From Agrobacterium tumefaciens str. B6 (GTDB lineage: Bacteria; Pseudomonadota; Alphaproteobacteria; Rhizobiales; Rhizobiaceae), in NCBI RefSeq assembly GCF_001541315.1, contig NZ_LMVK01000013.1, positions 50,008 through 114,007 on the forward strand: DNA of 64,000 nt. The letters are read 5' to 3'. A program made the translations under genes and the position numbers. Below the pieces are notes generated by a model. The model saw only the letters and a list, made by a program, of their open reading frames with translations, searched no databases and was not told the DNA's origin. How positions within the stretch are numbered: the stretch's first letter is position 1; every line of letters starts with the position of its first letter. Positions 16,888 through 28,189 of the stretch are shown one piece after another.

Positions 16888-18447
16888 TCATCCATCGGAA
16901 AGGGTGGCGTTCCACACCCGGAGCTTCTCGATGTTTCTGTCGGAGCAGGAGACGATCTCGAACTCGAACCCATCGCCGGCAATACGTTCGCCGACCTCGG
17001 GCAGTCGATTGAGGCGCCAGAGGATGTAGCCTGCGATTGTGGAGTAGCGGTCGGCCTCGTCCACCAGATCGATATCCAGGAGATAGGATACCCTTCTGAC
17101 ATCCACAGTGCCATCAAGCAGCCAGGAACCATCCTCCGCCCGTTCGGAAATCTGTGATTCCTCGCCCTCATCCGGAAATTCGCCCGCAATCGCCTCGAGA
17201 ATATCCGTCGGCGTCGTTATGCCCTGCAACGTACCATATTCATCGATGATGACGGCCATCTGCAGGGGGGATTTTCGCAGCTGTTCCATGACCTGCAGCG
17301 CTGTCGCGCTTTCATGCACCACTAGGGGCTCACGCAGCGAGCGCTCAAGGTTCAGTTTTCCGTCATGCAGAAGATCACGCAGCAGATCCCTTGTCGCGGC
17401 GACACCGAGGAATGAATCCAGCTTGCCCTGTGCCAGCATCAATCGGGAATGGTCGAGTTCCAGCAGGCGGTGTCTCAGCGTGTCGTGATCGGCGTCGACA
17501 TCGAGCCAGTCGATCTCCGTTCGTGGCGTCATGATCGAGACGACGGGACGTTCGGCCAGCGTGAGCACACCGCGGATCATGTCCTTTTCCTCGGATTTGA
17601 ACAGATCGCTTTGCGCTGCCTGCGCGGCGATGACATCGGCAGTCTCACCGAGGGACGGCCGTTCGCCGACCCGGCCGCCCAGAAGCCGCAGAATGGCGTC
17701 GGAGGTGCGCTCGCGCATATCGCCGGCGGTGATACGCTTTTCACGGTTACGCCTCCCGAGCTGGTTCGCCGCCTCGATAAGCACGGAAAAGCCGATGGCC
17801 GCATAAAGATAACCCTTGGGCAGATGGAAGCCGAAACCCTCGACGATCAGGCTGAAGCCGATCATCAGGAGAAAACCGAGGCAGAGAATGACCACGGTCG
17901 GATGTTTCGACACGAAGGCCATCAGCGGCCTGGATGCGGCCATCATCACGGCCATGGCCACGCAGACAGCGGTGATCATCACCCAGAGATTATTGACCAT
18001 GCCGACGGCGGTGATGACGCTGTCGAGCGAGAACACCGCATCGAGCACCACGATCTGCACGATGACCTGCCAGAAGACCGCATGCACCACTTTTCCCTGC
18101 TTCGGCTTCTGGTCACCTTCCAGCCGTTCGTGCAGCTCCATGGTTCCCTTGGCGAGCAGGAAGGCGCCGCCAAGGATGAGGATGAGATCGCGCCCCGAGA
18201 AGGAAAAATCCGCGACGGTGAAAAGCGGCCGCGTCAGCGTGACGATCCATGAGATGGAAAACAGCAGCAGGAGGCGCATGATCAGCGCCAGCGACAGACC
18301 GACGATTCGAGCCCTGTGGCGCTGGCGCGGCGGCAGCTTGTCGGCAAGGATCGCGATGAAAACGAGATTGTCGATGCCGAGGACGACTTCGAGAACGATA
18401 AGGGTGACGAGGCCGATCCATATATTCGGATCTGCGAGGAATTCCAT
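16888..18447 (-). CDS. TerC-family membrane protein with CBS pair and CorC-like C-terminus
   Basis: 519 residues. The first 240 form a TerC-type integral membrane domain with about seven helices and the conserved acidic signatures [15 protein letters not shown] and [15 protein letters not shown]. Then come two CBS motifs ([20 protein letters not shown], then a second near [20 protein letters not shown]) and a CorC/HlyC-type transporter-associated domain at the end. This is the architecture of E. coli YegH/YoaE. TerC proteins are linked to metal efflux or metal loading of exported enzymes, notably Mn; the exact ion is unknown here. Upstream lies a hairpin-rich leader of about 210 nt, suggesting RNA-level control. 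Confidence 0.88.
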   Translation of the reverse strand: MEFLADPNIWIGLVTLIVLEVVLGIDNLVFIAILADKLPPRQRHRARIVGLSLALIMRLLLLFSISWIVTLTRPLFTVADFSFSGRDLILILGGAFLLAKGTMELHERLEGDQKPKQGKVVHAVFWQVIVQIVVLDAVFSLDSVITAVGMVNNLWVMITAVCVAMAVMMAASRPLMAFVSKHPTVVILCLGFLLMIGFSLIVEGFGFHLPKGYLYAAIGFSVLIEAANQLGRRNREKRITAGDMRERTSDAILRLLGGRVGERPSLGETADVIAAQAAQSDLFKSEEKDMIRGVLTLAERPVVSIMTPRTEIDWLDVDADHDTLRHRLLELDHSRLMLAQGKLDSFLGVAATRDLLRDLLHDGKLNLERSLREPLVVHESATALQVMEQLRKSPLQMAVIIDEYGTLQGITTPTDILEAIAGEFPDEGEESQISERAEDGSWLLDGTVDVRRVSYLLDIDLVDEADRYSTIAGYILWRLNRLPEVGERIAGDGFEFEIVSCSDRNIEKLRVWNATLSDG

Positions 18448-18660
18448 GTTCAGGAGCCTTTATGGGAATGGGTGCGAACGCGCAAAGCCCCGGATGGAAC
18501 ATCCGAGGCTGGAAGTCGTCGCGTTGAGGAAAACAAGAAAATCCGAGGCTGGCTTCGCATTGCGCGAGCCAGCCTCGTTCGGTGTCGACTACTGTCGGTA
18601 CTGTCGCCTTCGTCAGGCATCGGGTTGATTTATCCCACTGTCAGTGAATTCTTGTGCCGG
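18448..18660 (-). promoter_or_regulatory. Structured leader of the TerC/CBS gene (candidate attenuator or riboswitch)
   Basis: Read on the reverse strand, the leader contains a terminator-like hairpin (18544-18577) and, nearer the gene, a second hairpin CGGATG/CATCCG (18491-18505). The sequence CCAGCCTCGGAT occurs twice in this leader, once as the 3' arm of the terminator stem and once beginning the second hairpin, so either copy could pair with the upstream GAGGCTGG. This is an arrangement expected of a switch. TerC genes elsewhere are often controlled by the yybP-ykoY manganese riboswitch. I could not match its conserved core with confidence, so the class is open. Confidence 0.45.
18544..18577 (-). 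terminator. Terminator-like hairpin in the TerC leader
   Basis: CGAGGCTGGCT and AGCCAGCCTCG form a perfect 11-bp stem. Three further pairs (CGC/GCG) are possible in the loop. On the reverse strand the stem is followed by GATTTTCTTGTTTTCC, a T-rich tract as in intrinsic terminators, although the gene start is about 100 bp further on. It is therefore better explained as an attenuator than as the end of another gene. Confidence 0.55.
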
Positions 18661-18824
18661 TCGACCTAACAAATTTCCGGCCGCTGGAAAAGCGATTTTC
18701 GATTTTTTGATGCCATGACGATGCGTTTTAGCAATCTTTGCGCGTAAATAAGTGATTATTTCCCGGGAAATGCGCGCGATGTGCGATCTGGGCGATTGCC
18801 TGATTGTTTGACGATAAAAAGCCG
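18661..18824. other. AT-rich spacer between the TerC leader and DUF1402 gene
   Basis: Together with the leader this completes a 377-bp gap. It holds no open frame of note. It should contain the promoter of the TerC gene (reverse strand) and the 3' end of the DUF1402 transcript, which points the same way. The stretch ACGATAAAAAGCCGTTATTG abutting the DUF1402 stop is suggestive of a weak terminator but is not clear. Confidence 0.4.
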
Positions 18825-19829
18825 TTATTGCTTTTTCCCGCCGATATCAGAGGTCGTCCGCTGGTCAATGGCCTTGCCGTCGAGAATGTTTTTCAGAACG
18901 TCGAGACGCTCGTTGATCAGCCACCCATAATAGTTTTCGACCGGCAGCAGTTTTTTTGCGCCCGCATCCACGGCAGTCCGCAGACGTTCGGCGCGACGCC
19001 TTGGCTGGCCGACATTGTAAAGCGTGGCAGTGATGCCGGGATTGCCGGAAATGTCGAAACCTTTTTCCCTGTAGGCATCGATGGAATCCCTGAGGATGGC
19101 GGCGATGTAGATGATGCTGCGGTCGGGATCCATGACGTCACGGTAGATATCTTTCGGCCTGTCCGCCGACAGTTTCGGCAGGCCGCTCGTCCTGTTGACG
19201 AGATCGGTCACCTGCAGGGCCGTCAACGGGCTGATCTGGCCAAGGCCGAAGGTCTGTCCGGCATAAAAGGGCTGGAAGAAAGCGCGCTGGAAGGAGATGG
19301 CCTCATAGCTCACGCCATCCACCACCTTGCCGCGGAAACTTTCGTCCCAGACGGTATCGCGGCAGCTCCATTGTTCTGACGTGATGGCAAGCGTTTCGCA
19401 GGACCGGAATTCCGGCCGCTGGAGAAATGTCTTCAGGGAAACGCCGTCATAGCTGAACTTTATATCGAGTTCGGCGTAGGAAATGGCCTTGATGTAGTAG
19501 GTCTGCAGGCGATCCACGGCCGAGACGTTGAACGTATGTTCCCCGACGATGTGGACAGGGTCTATGCCATAGGCCGCTGCGGCCTTCTTGATCTTGCCGA
19601 GAAGGGCGGGCTCGCTGTTTAAAAGATCGACCGTCTTGCGGAACTTTTCGTCGTATGTCGTGTACGAGGCCCTGGTGCGGATCGCTGAGGCTCTGGGTAT
19701 TTCCGGCTGCTCGGCGGAGCGGTTTCCGGGAGGAACGACGGTCACCTGTTGCGCCAGCGCGTAGGAAGGAAGGGAGGCCAGCGTCAGGATGACGGCGGCT
19801 GCGCGGGTTGTCTTCGCAAACAGGCTCAT
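18825..19829 (-). CDS. DUF1402 family exported protein
   Basis: 334 residues with a Sec signal peptide (TRAAAVILTLASLPSYALAQ), so probably periplasmic. The body matches the DUF1402 proteins common in Rhizobiales, with features such as YGIDPVHIVGEHTFNVSAVD, QTFGLGQISPLTALQ and NPGITATLYNVGQP. The GQISP segment and repeated helices recall lysozyme-like or lytic transglycosylase folds, but no catalytic role is established and I do not claim one. It is transcribed away from the BTLCP protease gene across a 231-bp gap. Confidence 0.82.
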   Translation of the reverse strand: MSLFAKTTRAAAVILTLASLPSYALAQQVTVVPPGNRSAEQPEIPRASAIRTRASYTTYDEKFRKTVDLLNSEPALLGKIKKAAAAYGIDPVHIVGEHTFNVSAVDRLQTYYIKAISYAELDIKFSYDGVSLKTFLQRPEFRSCETLAITSEQWSCRDTVWDESFRGKVVDGVSYEAISFQRAFFQPFYAGQTFGLGQISPLTALQVTDLVNRTSGLPKLSADRPKDIYRDVMDPDRSIIYIAAILRDSIDAYREKGFDISGNPGITATLYNVGQPRRRAERLRTAVDAGAKKLLPVENYYGWLINERLDVLKNILDGKAIDQRTTSDIGGKKQ

Positions 19830-20060
19830 GCAGCGTTCTTTGTAGTGTGGATTGTTATCGCGGCGACGGCTCCTTCATAGGCAGGCCGGCCATAGCTGAC
19901 AAGTTCGCATCGCTCACATTACCGTTGGGAGCCGTTTGATGCGCGTTCTGATCGACGTCCCGCACGATCGAAACCGAAATCCCCGGTTCGTTAAAAATCG
20001 AGCTTTTTGTTTCATGTGAACGCAAATCGCCGCCGATAGGTCTGTCGTCAGGAGACGACC

Positions 20061-20726
20061 ATGACCCTTTCCATCAAATTGCTGCAAGCCTGTTTCATTC
20101 TGATTGCGACCTGCCTGGCTGCGCCGGTTCAGGCGTCTCCTTTCATGCAGACTGGCAAGATCACGTCGCAGCCTGTCGGCCACTATGATTTCTGCCAGCG
20201 GCATCCGGTTGAATGTCAGCCGGTGACGGCCATGCCGCCTCTCACCCTCACCCCCGATGCATGGGCAACGATTGTTTCGGTGAACAATGCCGTTAACGTC
20301 GAGATCGACCAGCGCACCGACATGGAGGTTTGGGGTTATGAAGATTATTGGGAATATCCCTACAAGGGTGCGGGCGACTGTGAAGACCTTGCGCTGGAGA
20401 AGCGCAGGCGCCTGATGCAGTCCGGTTTTGCTGTTTCAAATCTCCTGATAACAGTGGTGCGAGACGAACGGGGAGAGGGCCACGCCATCCTGACAGTCAG
20501 AACCGATCGGGGAGATTTCATTCTCGACAATATGAAGGCGAAAGTTTTGCGCTGGGACGAAACGGCCTATACCTATCTGAAACGCCAATCCACCGATCAC
20601 GCGGGTCGCTGGGTGGATATAGAAGGGCCCGCTGCGCCGGCAATCGCCTCCCGCGAGGCTGGTCGGGCTACCGCCACCTCCGCGACAGCGCGCCGTAGCT
20701 TGTTCGATATCTTCAAATCGCGCTGA
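20061..20726 (+). CDS. BTLCP transglutaminase-like cysteine proteinase
   Basis: 221 residues with a signal peptide (LQACFILIATCLAAPVQA). The catalytic triad of bacterial transglutaminase-like cysteine proteinases is visible: Cys in GDCEDLALEKRR (about residue 112), His in GEGHAILTV (about 140) and Asp in FILDNM (about 155). In rhizobia such proteins are secreted or periplasmic proteases; in other bacteria relatives (LapG) cleave adhesins under c-di-GMP control, but this one is not next to a LapD-like gene. The ATG at 20061 follows AGGAGACGACC. Substrate unknown. Confidence 0.85.
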   Translation: MTLSIKLLQACFILIATCLAAPVQASPFMQTGKITSQPVGHYDFCQRHPVECQPVTAMPPLTLTPDAWATIVSVNNAVNVEIDQRTDMEVWGYEDYWEYPYKGAGDCEDLALEKRRRLMQSGFAVSNLLITVVRDERGEGHAILTVRTDRGDFILDNMKAKVLRWDETAYTYLKRQSTDHAGRWVDIEGPAAPAIASREAGRATATSATARRSLFDIFKSR

Positions 20727-20785
20727 AACCACTCACGGCAAGAGCAGGACCGGGTAAGAACAGGTTTGGTGCCCCGGCAAGGACA

Positions 20786-20806
20786 GCGGGCCGTCATGCG
20801 GCCCGC
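20786..20806. terminator. Hairpin between convergent genes
   Basis: GCGGGCCG and CGGCCCGC form an 8-bp stem with loop TCATG in the 106-bp gap between the BTLCP gene and the end of the ABC operon. It may serve both directions, though neither side has a strong T-run. Confidence 0.45.
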
Positions 20807-20832
20807 GAGCATAGCCCTTCTACGGATATGGA

Positions 20833-21918
20833 TTATTGTCTCGCAAGGCCAATGCTCGTTGCCTCGTCGAAGAGGTGCATATCGGCCGGGTTGATATCGA
20901 GGCCAATGGCTTCGCCAGCCTTGACTGCGCTGCGTCCCTGTACCGCGATAACCAGTTCGGTGGAGCCGCCAAGCGTGAGGAAGGTGGCCGAACCGGTTGT
21001 TTCCACGGCGGAAACAGGCAGCGTCAATGCCGCCCCCTCTGCCGCCACCGGGCGGATATGTTCAGGCCTGATGCCGACAATGACATGTTTTCCCGACGGC
21101 AGGGCGGCCGGCGCCCTGATCGGCTGCTGTGGATCACCTTCGCCGAACTGCAGCAGAAGCGAAGCGCCGTCCGGACTGACGGTCGCCGGAATGAAATTCA
21201 TGGCCGGTGAGCCGATGAAACCCGCAACGAAACGATTGACCGGGCGGTCGTAAAGTTCCAGCGGCGTGCCCTGCTGTTCGATGACGCCGTCACGCATGAC
21301 GACGACATGATCGGCCATGGTCATCGCCTCGATCTGGTCGTGGGTGACGTAGACTGAAGTTGCGTGCAGGCGATCGTGAAGGGCGCGGATTTCCTTGCGC
21401 ATGTGGACGCGCAGGGCCGCATCGAGGTTGGAGAGCGGTTCATCGAACAGGAAGGCCTGCGGATTGCGGATGATCGCCCGGCTCATGGCCACACGCTGGC
21501 GCTGGCCGCCGGAGAGTTCGCGGGGATAACGCTTCATCAGCTTGGAGAGTCCGGTCGTGGCCGCAACCTCTTCCGCCGCCTTGCGGGCCTCGGCCTTGGC
21601 CACGCCACGCATGCGTAGCGAATAGGTGAGGTTTTCTTCGACAGTCATATGCGGGTAGAGCGCATAGGACTGGAACACCATGGCCACATCGCGCTTGCGT
21701 GGCGGCACGCCGTTCATGAGGGTGCCGGCAATGCGCATGTCGCCGGCCGATATGGTCTCCAGGCCCGCGAGTGAGCGCAGAAGGGTAGACTTGCCGCAGC
21801 CGGATGGGCCGACAAGTGCCACGAAGGTGCCCTTCTTGATGGAAAGGTTGATGTTCTTCAGCGCATGGAAGGCGCCGTAATATTTGTTGACGCCTGATAG
21901 TTCGATCTGAAGGGTCAT
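20833..21918 (-). CDS. Sugar ABC transporter ATPase (MalK/UgpC type)
   Basis: 361 residues from the ATG at 21918, which overlaps the permease stop as ATGA. A longer in-frame extension upstream lies inside that permease and is not used. It shows Walker A GPSGCGKST, the signature LSGGQRQRVAMSRAI, Walker B FLFDEPLSNLD and a C-terminal TOBE/OB regulatory domain, as in ATPases of the CUT1 carbohydrate class. It is the last gene of a six-gene operon running from 26997. Such ATPases pair with two different permeases, as here. The sugar is not identifiable. Confidence 0.93.
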   Translation of the reverse strand: MTLQIELSGVNKYYGAFHALKNINLSIKKGTFVALVGPSGCGKSTLLRSLAGLETISAGDMRIAGTLMNGVPPRKRDVAMVFQSYALYPHMTVEENLTYSLRMRGVAKAEARKAAEEVAATTGLSKLMKRYPRELSGGQRQRVAMSRAIIRNPQAFLFDEPLSNLDAALRVHMRKEIRALHDRLHATSVYVTHDQIEAMTMADHVVVMRDGVIEQQGTPLELYDRPVNRFVAGFIGSPAMNFIPATVSPDGASLLLQFGEGDPQQPIRAPAALPSGKHVIVGIRPEHIRPVAAEGAALTLPVSAVETTGSATFLTLGGSTELVIAVQGRSAVKAGEAIGLDINPADMHLFDEATSIGLARQ

Positions 21919-22742
21919 TTGAGCGCTCCCGAGGTCAGGCCGGATACGATGCGGCGCTGCAAGAGAATGAAGAGGGCGAGAATGGGCGTCACATACATGG
22001 TCGCATAGGCCATGATGTTGTTCCATTCGCTGGTGTTGGGGCCCATGAAGGAGTTGAGGCCGACGCTGGCCGGCTGCAATTCGGCTGCCTGGATGATGGA
22101 TTTCGAATAGACGAACTCACCGAAGGCCTGCATGAAGATGAGGATGGCGCTGACGAGGATGCCGTTTCTGGCCAGCGGCAGCACGATGTTGAAGAAGGCC
22201 CCGACCCGGGAATTGCCATCCACCAGCGCCGCCTCTTCCAGCTCCTGCGGCACGGCCATGAAAGTGGCGCGTACCAGTACGACGAAGAAGGGCATGCTTT
22301 TCGCCGCAATGGCGAGGATGACCGATAGCCGCGGATAATCCAGCAATCCGAATTGCGAGAAACCGACGAAGATTGGCGTGATCATCAGCGATGCCGGCAG
22401 AACCTGCAGCATGAGGATAAGGAACAGGCCGATATCCACCCAGACATTGCGATACCGCGCCAGAACATAGGCGCAGCCGACGCCGAGAACGGTGATTAGC
22501 AGCACTGCGCTGGAAGCGATCAGCACCGAATTCCACAGGTAGCGACCCATGTTGCGGCTGTTCCAGACATAGGCATAGGTCTGCCATTGCGGATCGCTGG
22601 GCCAGAAGGACGGCGGATTGGCGAACATCTCCGAGCCGCTTTTGAGCGAAGTCAGATACATCCAGTAGAGCGGGAAGAGGTAAATGATGGCGAGAATGAT
22701 GGCGATTGCCAGCATCAGGCGATTGCGGTTGGTGATGCTCAT
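21915..22742 (-). CDS. Sugar ABC permease (MalG type)
   Basis: 275 residues with six hydrophobic segments and the EAA loop AALVDGNSRVGAFFNIVLPL near residue 188, which contacts the ATPase. It is the MalG-like half of the CUT1 permease pair. It overlaps the upstream permease gene and the downstream ATPase gene by 4 bp each, so the three are translationally coupled. Confidence 0.93.
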   Translation of the reverse strand: MSITNRNRLMLAIAIILAIIYLFPLYWMYLTSLKSGSEMFANPPSFWPSDPQWQTYAYVWNSRNMGRYLWNSVLIASSAVLLITVLGVGCAYVLARYRNVWVDIGLFLILMLQVLPASLMITPIFVGFSQFGLLDYPRLSVILAIAAKSMPFFVVLVRATFMAVPQELEEAALVDGNSRVGAFFNIVLPLARNGILVSAILIFMQAFGEFVYSKSIIQAAELQPASVGLNSFMGPNTSEWNNIMAYATMYVTPILALFILLQRRIVSGLTSGALK

Positions 22743-23641
22743 CCGCGCACCTCATGCCGTGTCGAGCGCACGTAGACGATGGAGGCCAGCATGACGAAAA
22801 CGATCATGATGACTGATATCGTTGCGCCCTTGCCGAAATCATATTGCCGGAAGGACAGGTCCCAGGCCCAGTATTGCGCCACGTTGGAGCTGTTGTTCGG
22901 TCCGCCATCGGTAATCGCGGCGAAAAGATCGAACTGCTGCAGCGTGAAGATCAGGCCGAGCGAGACGATCGCGCCGATGGTCGAACGCATCATCGGCAGG
23001 GTGATGGTGTAGAAGCGCTGCCAGGCATTGGCTCCATCCAGTTCCGCGGCTTCGTAGAGGTCGCCGGGAATGGAGGCGAGGCCGACTGACAGCAGGATCA
23101 TGTTGAAGGAGGTGCCGAGCCAGATATTGGCGATGACGACGGCCCAGAGCGAAAAATTCGCATCCGAGCGCCAGAAGATATTGCCCGATATCAGGCCGCT
23201 TTCCCGCAGGAAGAAATTCAAGACGCCGAAATCGCCCGAGAGAATCCAGTTCCAGATCGCGCCGACGACGAGGCCGGGCATGACCCAGGAGACGAGGAAC
23301 AGGCCGCGCAGCCAGGTGGCGCCGGGGAAATTTACCCAGAAGAACAGCGCCAGGCCAAAGCCGATCGCGAACTGCCCGGCAATCGAGGCCACGACAAAGG
23401 TGACGGTGTTGAAAAGGATCGGCAATGTTTCCGGTTGCCGGAACAGGTCGATATAATTCTTGAAGCCGACGAAGGGGCGCACGAAGGTGCCCAGACTGAA
23501 CATGTCGACTTCCTGAAAGCTCATGACAATATTGTAGATGAGCGGCAGCCCGGCCATGACGAACAGGAAGCCCAAAGGAAAGGCGACAAGGACGATGTCG
23601 AAACCGCGACCGTCACTGACGCTGGAAAACAGTTTTTTCAT
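22739..23641 (-). CDS. Sugar ABC permease (MalF type)
   Basis: 300 residues, six transmembrane segments, EAA loop AAELDGANAWQRFYTITLPM near residue 200. It is the MalF-like partner of the following permease. The preceding gene, 111 bp upstream, is the binding protein. A GC-rich hairpin-prone stretch lies in that gap, a usual place for reducing expression relative to the binding protein. Confidence 0.93.
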   Translation of the reverse strand: MKKLFSSVSDGRGFDIVLVAFPLGFLFVMAGLPLIYNIVMSFQEVDMFSLGTFVRPFVGFKNYIDLFRQPETLPILFNTVTFVVASIAGQFAIGFGLALFFWVNFPGATWLRGLFLVSWVMPGLVVGAIWNWILSGDFGVLNFFLRESGLISGNIFWRSDANFSLWAVVIANIWLGTSFNMILLSVGLASIPGDLYEAAELDGANAWQRFYTITLPMMRSTIGAIVSLGLIFTLQQFDLFAAITDGGPNNSSNVAQYWAWDLSFRQYDFGKGATISVIMIVFVMLASIVYVRSTRHEVRG

Positions 23642-23752
23642 GAAACATCCTCACAAGCTCCAGTCGGGGCCGCCGCCGCTTGTCGCGACAGGCAGCCCCA
23701 CCGGGAGGAACCCTTGGGTGGAGGCCGGAGAAACCCCGGCCGCCTGCCCGGA

Positions 23753-25950
<2,198 letters not shown>

Positions 25951-25962
25951 GTCTTTCAGTCC

Positions 25963-26997
25963 TTATGCTGCAATTGAAACACGCTGGCCGAGGCGGGCGC
26001 TTTCAATCGCGCCGATCACCATGGCAAGGCTGTGGATGTTGTCGAAGGAGGCTGTCTCCGGCATCTGGCCGGTGCGGATGGATTCGAGGAACGAGAGAAT
26101 GACGCTGGCATGGCCGCGCGTGTCCTTCTCGGAAACGGCTTCGGAAACGTTTACGGTCTTAAAGCCACGCAGAAGCCCCTGTTCGTCGCCGGCCACCGAG
26201 GCGGAGAAATTGTCTTCCCCGTCCCACAGGATCATGCCCTTGGAGCCGATCAGCCGCCAGCGCGCTTCCCAGCTGGTCCGCTCGCCTTCGGCGCACCACG
26301 AGCCGCGATAGGTGAAGACGACATCGTTGGAAAACTCGAAAATGGCGTTGGCGCTTGCCCCATGGGCATACCAGGAACCGGCCGGGTTCTTCTCCACGCA
26401 AAAGACGGAGAGGGGTTTTTCATTGGCGACGAAACGGGCCGCATCGAAGGTGTGGATCGCCATGTCGAGAAGCAGGACGTTCTTCATTTCCTCGCGGAAG
26501 CCGCCAAAATGCGGCCCAAGGAAGAAATCGCAATGGATGGCCGTCAGATCGCCGATAACGCCGTCTTCCAGCGCGCGGCGCAGCCGCCGGATACCGGCCA
26601 CAAACCGCCGGTTTTGCACCACAGCATGAATTTTGCCTGATTTCTTCGCCAGTTCCACCAGCGTTGCGGCTTCCTCCATCGAGGCGGCAAGCGGCTTTTC
26701 GCTGAGCACATGGCACCCGGCCTCTAGACCGGCCTCAACCACGGCGAAACGCGCCTGCGGGATGACGATATCAAAAAGGATGTCGGCCTTGGTTTCAGCG
26801 AGAACCCTGCGGAGATCCGTGCCGATGACCGCGTCGGTGAGGGCGAATTCTTCGGCCAGCGCGCGGGCCGTGTTCTCGTTCAGATCCACCAGACCGGCGA
26901 TCTTGATCGCACTGGCGATTTCCGGCGTTGATTGAATGGCGCGCAACCAGCCTTTGGCCATGGCTCCGCACCCGCATAAAACGGCACTAAAAGTCAT
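25963..26997 (-). CDS. Gfo/Idh/MocA-family oxidoreductase
   Basis: 344 residues from the ATG at 26997, just after GGGGAGATGAG. An in-frame start at 27021 is further from the ribosome site. The N-terminal Rossmann fold begins FSAVLCGCGAMAKGWLRAI, and the family motif with catalytic Lys is HVLSEKPLAASMEEA near residue 90. The enzyme oxidises or reduces a sugar or polyol with NAD(P). It is the first gene of the ABC operon and faces a LacI regulator across a perfect palindrome, so it is probably induced by the transported sugar. Exact substrate unknown. Confidence 0.88.
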   Translation of the reverse strand: MTFSAVLCGCGAMAKGWLRAIQSTPEIASAIKIAGLVDLNENTARALAEEFALTDAVIGTDLRRVLAETKADILFDIVIPQARFAVVEAGLEAGCHVLSEKPLAASMEEAATLVELAKKSGKIHAVVQNRRFVAGIRRLRRALEDGVIGDLTAIHCDFFLGPHFGGFREEMKNVLLLDMAIHTFDAARFVANEKPLSVFCVEKNPAGSWYAHGASANAIFEFSNDVVFTYRGSWCAEGERTSWEARWRLIGSKGMILWDGEDNFSASVAGDEQGLLRGFKTVNVSEAVSEKDTRGHASVILSFLESIRTGQMPETASFDNIHSLAMVIGAIESARLGQRVSIAA

Positions 26998-27041
26998 CTC
27001 ATCTCCCCGGGCTCTTGGCAAACTCCTCTTTGCGCAGAGCG

Positions 27042-27057
27042 TCGTAAACGTTTACGA
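27042..27057. promoter_or_regulatory. 16-bp palindromic LacI-type operator
   Basis: TCGTAAACGTTTACGA is a perfect 16-bp palindrome centred on CG, the form typical of LacI/GalR operators. It sits in the 138-bp gap between the divergent oxidoreductase operon (start 26997) and the LacI gene (start 27136), so one site could control both. Confidence 0.8.
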
Positions 27058-27135
27058 GACTATGCCAATGATGTTAGATATGTCAAGACCGTTAAGGGGC
27101 GCACCGATTGCGCGCCGGGCCTGGGAGGGGAGTGC

Positions 27136-28170
27136 ATGAAAGGAATTCGTCAGCTTGCCGATTATCTCGAGATATCGATAGGCACTGTTTCCCGTGCCCT
27201 GAACGGCAAGCCGGATGTGAACGAAGAGACGCGGCGGCGTGTTCTCGAAGCGGCGGAAAAGCTGGGTTATGTCGCCAACCAGTCCGGCCGCAGCCTGCGG
27301 CAGGGAACCACCAATGTCATCGGCCTGATGACCGGCAGCGACGCGCAGACTGTTGAAAACTCCGACAACTTCTTTCTGGGCGTGACGGATGGTCTGCAAA
27401 GCGTGTTTTCCGGACATAATCTCGATCTCATCGTTCTCCCTTGTCCGGGGGAAGAGGATCCGGATGAATATTTGAAGCGCATGGTGGCGCGCCGCATGGT
27501 GGATGCGATGATCATTTCCGCGACCCGGCGGACTGACAAACGTGTGGATTTCCTGAAGCAGACCCGCCTGCCTTTCGTGTCGCTCGGACGCACCGCTTCC
27601 AGCGACAGTCACGCCTGGATCGACCTCGATTTCGAGGGAGTTGCGAGAAACGCCGTGAACCGCCTTGCCGCTGCCGGGCACCGCTCGATCGCGGTTGCCG
27701 TGCCCGACAGCGACATCAATCTCGGTTACGTTTTTCTGGAGGCATACAGGCGCGCGCTGGAAGACAATGGCATCGCCTACGATTCTTCTCTGGTCATCCG
27801 GGCGAAATCAAGCGAGCAGGGCGGTTATCACGCCGCCAGCGAATGGCTGCAGATGCGGCCCCGGCCAACGGCGATCGTGCTGATTTACGAATTGATGGCG
27901 GTTGGTCTTTATCGCCGGCTCGCGGAAGCGGGCCTGAGACCGGGGCGCGATCTCGCCGTCATCGGCTTCCGCGATGGTCCGCGCGGTCAGTTTCTGGAAC
28001 CCCGCCTCACCAGTTTCCGCATGTCCCTGCATGATCTCGGCGTGACGGTCGCCCAGACGCTACTATCGACCATGCCGGCCTACGCGCCCTTTTACCCCGA
28101 TCAGGCCCGCCATTGCGTATGGCCCATGCTTCTGGTGGCCGGCGAGAGCGATCCTGCCCCCGCCGCATAA
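27136..28170 (+). CDS. LacI-family regulator of the CUT1 sugar operon
   Basis: 344 residues. The helix-turn-helix is at the very N-terminus (IRQLADYLEISIGTVSRALN) with hinge GYVANQSGRSLRQGTTNVIG; the remainder is a sugar-binding-protein-like effector domain (SEQGGYHAASEWLQMRPRP). GGGAGGGGAG precedes the ATG. Divergence from the oxidoreductase/ABC operon across the palindrome at 27042-27057 makes it that operon's likely repressor, released by the transported sugar or a product. The C-terminus ends shortly before a convergent unknown gene. Confidence 0.92.
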   Translation: MKGIRQLADYLEISIGTVSRALNGKPDVNEETRRRVLEAAEKLGYVANQSGRSLRQGTTNVIGLMTGSDAQTVENSDNFFLGVTDGLQSVFSGHNLDLIVLPCPGEEDPDEYLKRMVARRMVDAMIISATRRTDKRVDFLKQTRLPFVSLGRTASSDSHAWIDLDFEGVARNAVNRLAAAGHRSIAVAVPDSDINLGYVFLEAYRRALEDNGIAYDSSLVIRAKSSEQGGYHAASEWLQMRPRPTAIVLIYELMAVGLYRRLAEAGLRPGRDLAVIGFRDGPRGQFLEPRLTSFRMSLHDLGVTVAQTLLSTMPAYAPFYPDQARHCVWPMLLVAGESDPAPAA

Positions 28171-28189
28171 GGCCGCTGCGCGGGGGGCG

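Noticed and set aside
18448..18660. Firm assignment of a yybP-ykoY riboswitch
   Set aside because: The TerC link is suggestive, but the conserved core could not be matched by eye, so only a structured leader is reported.
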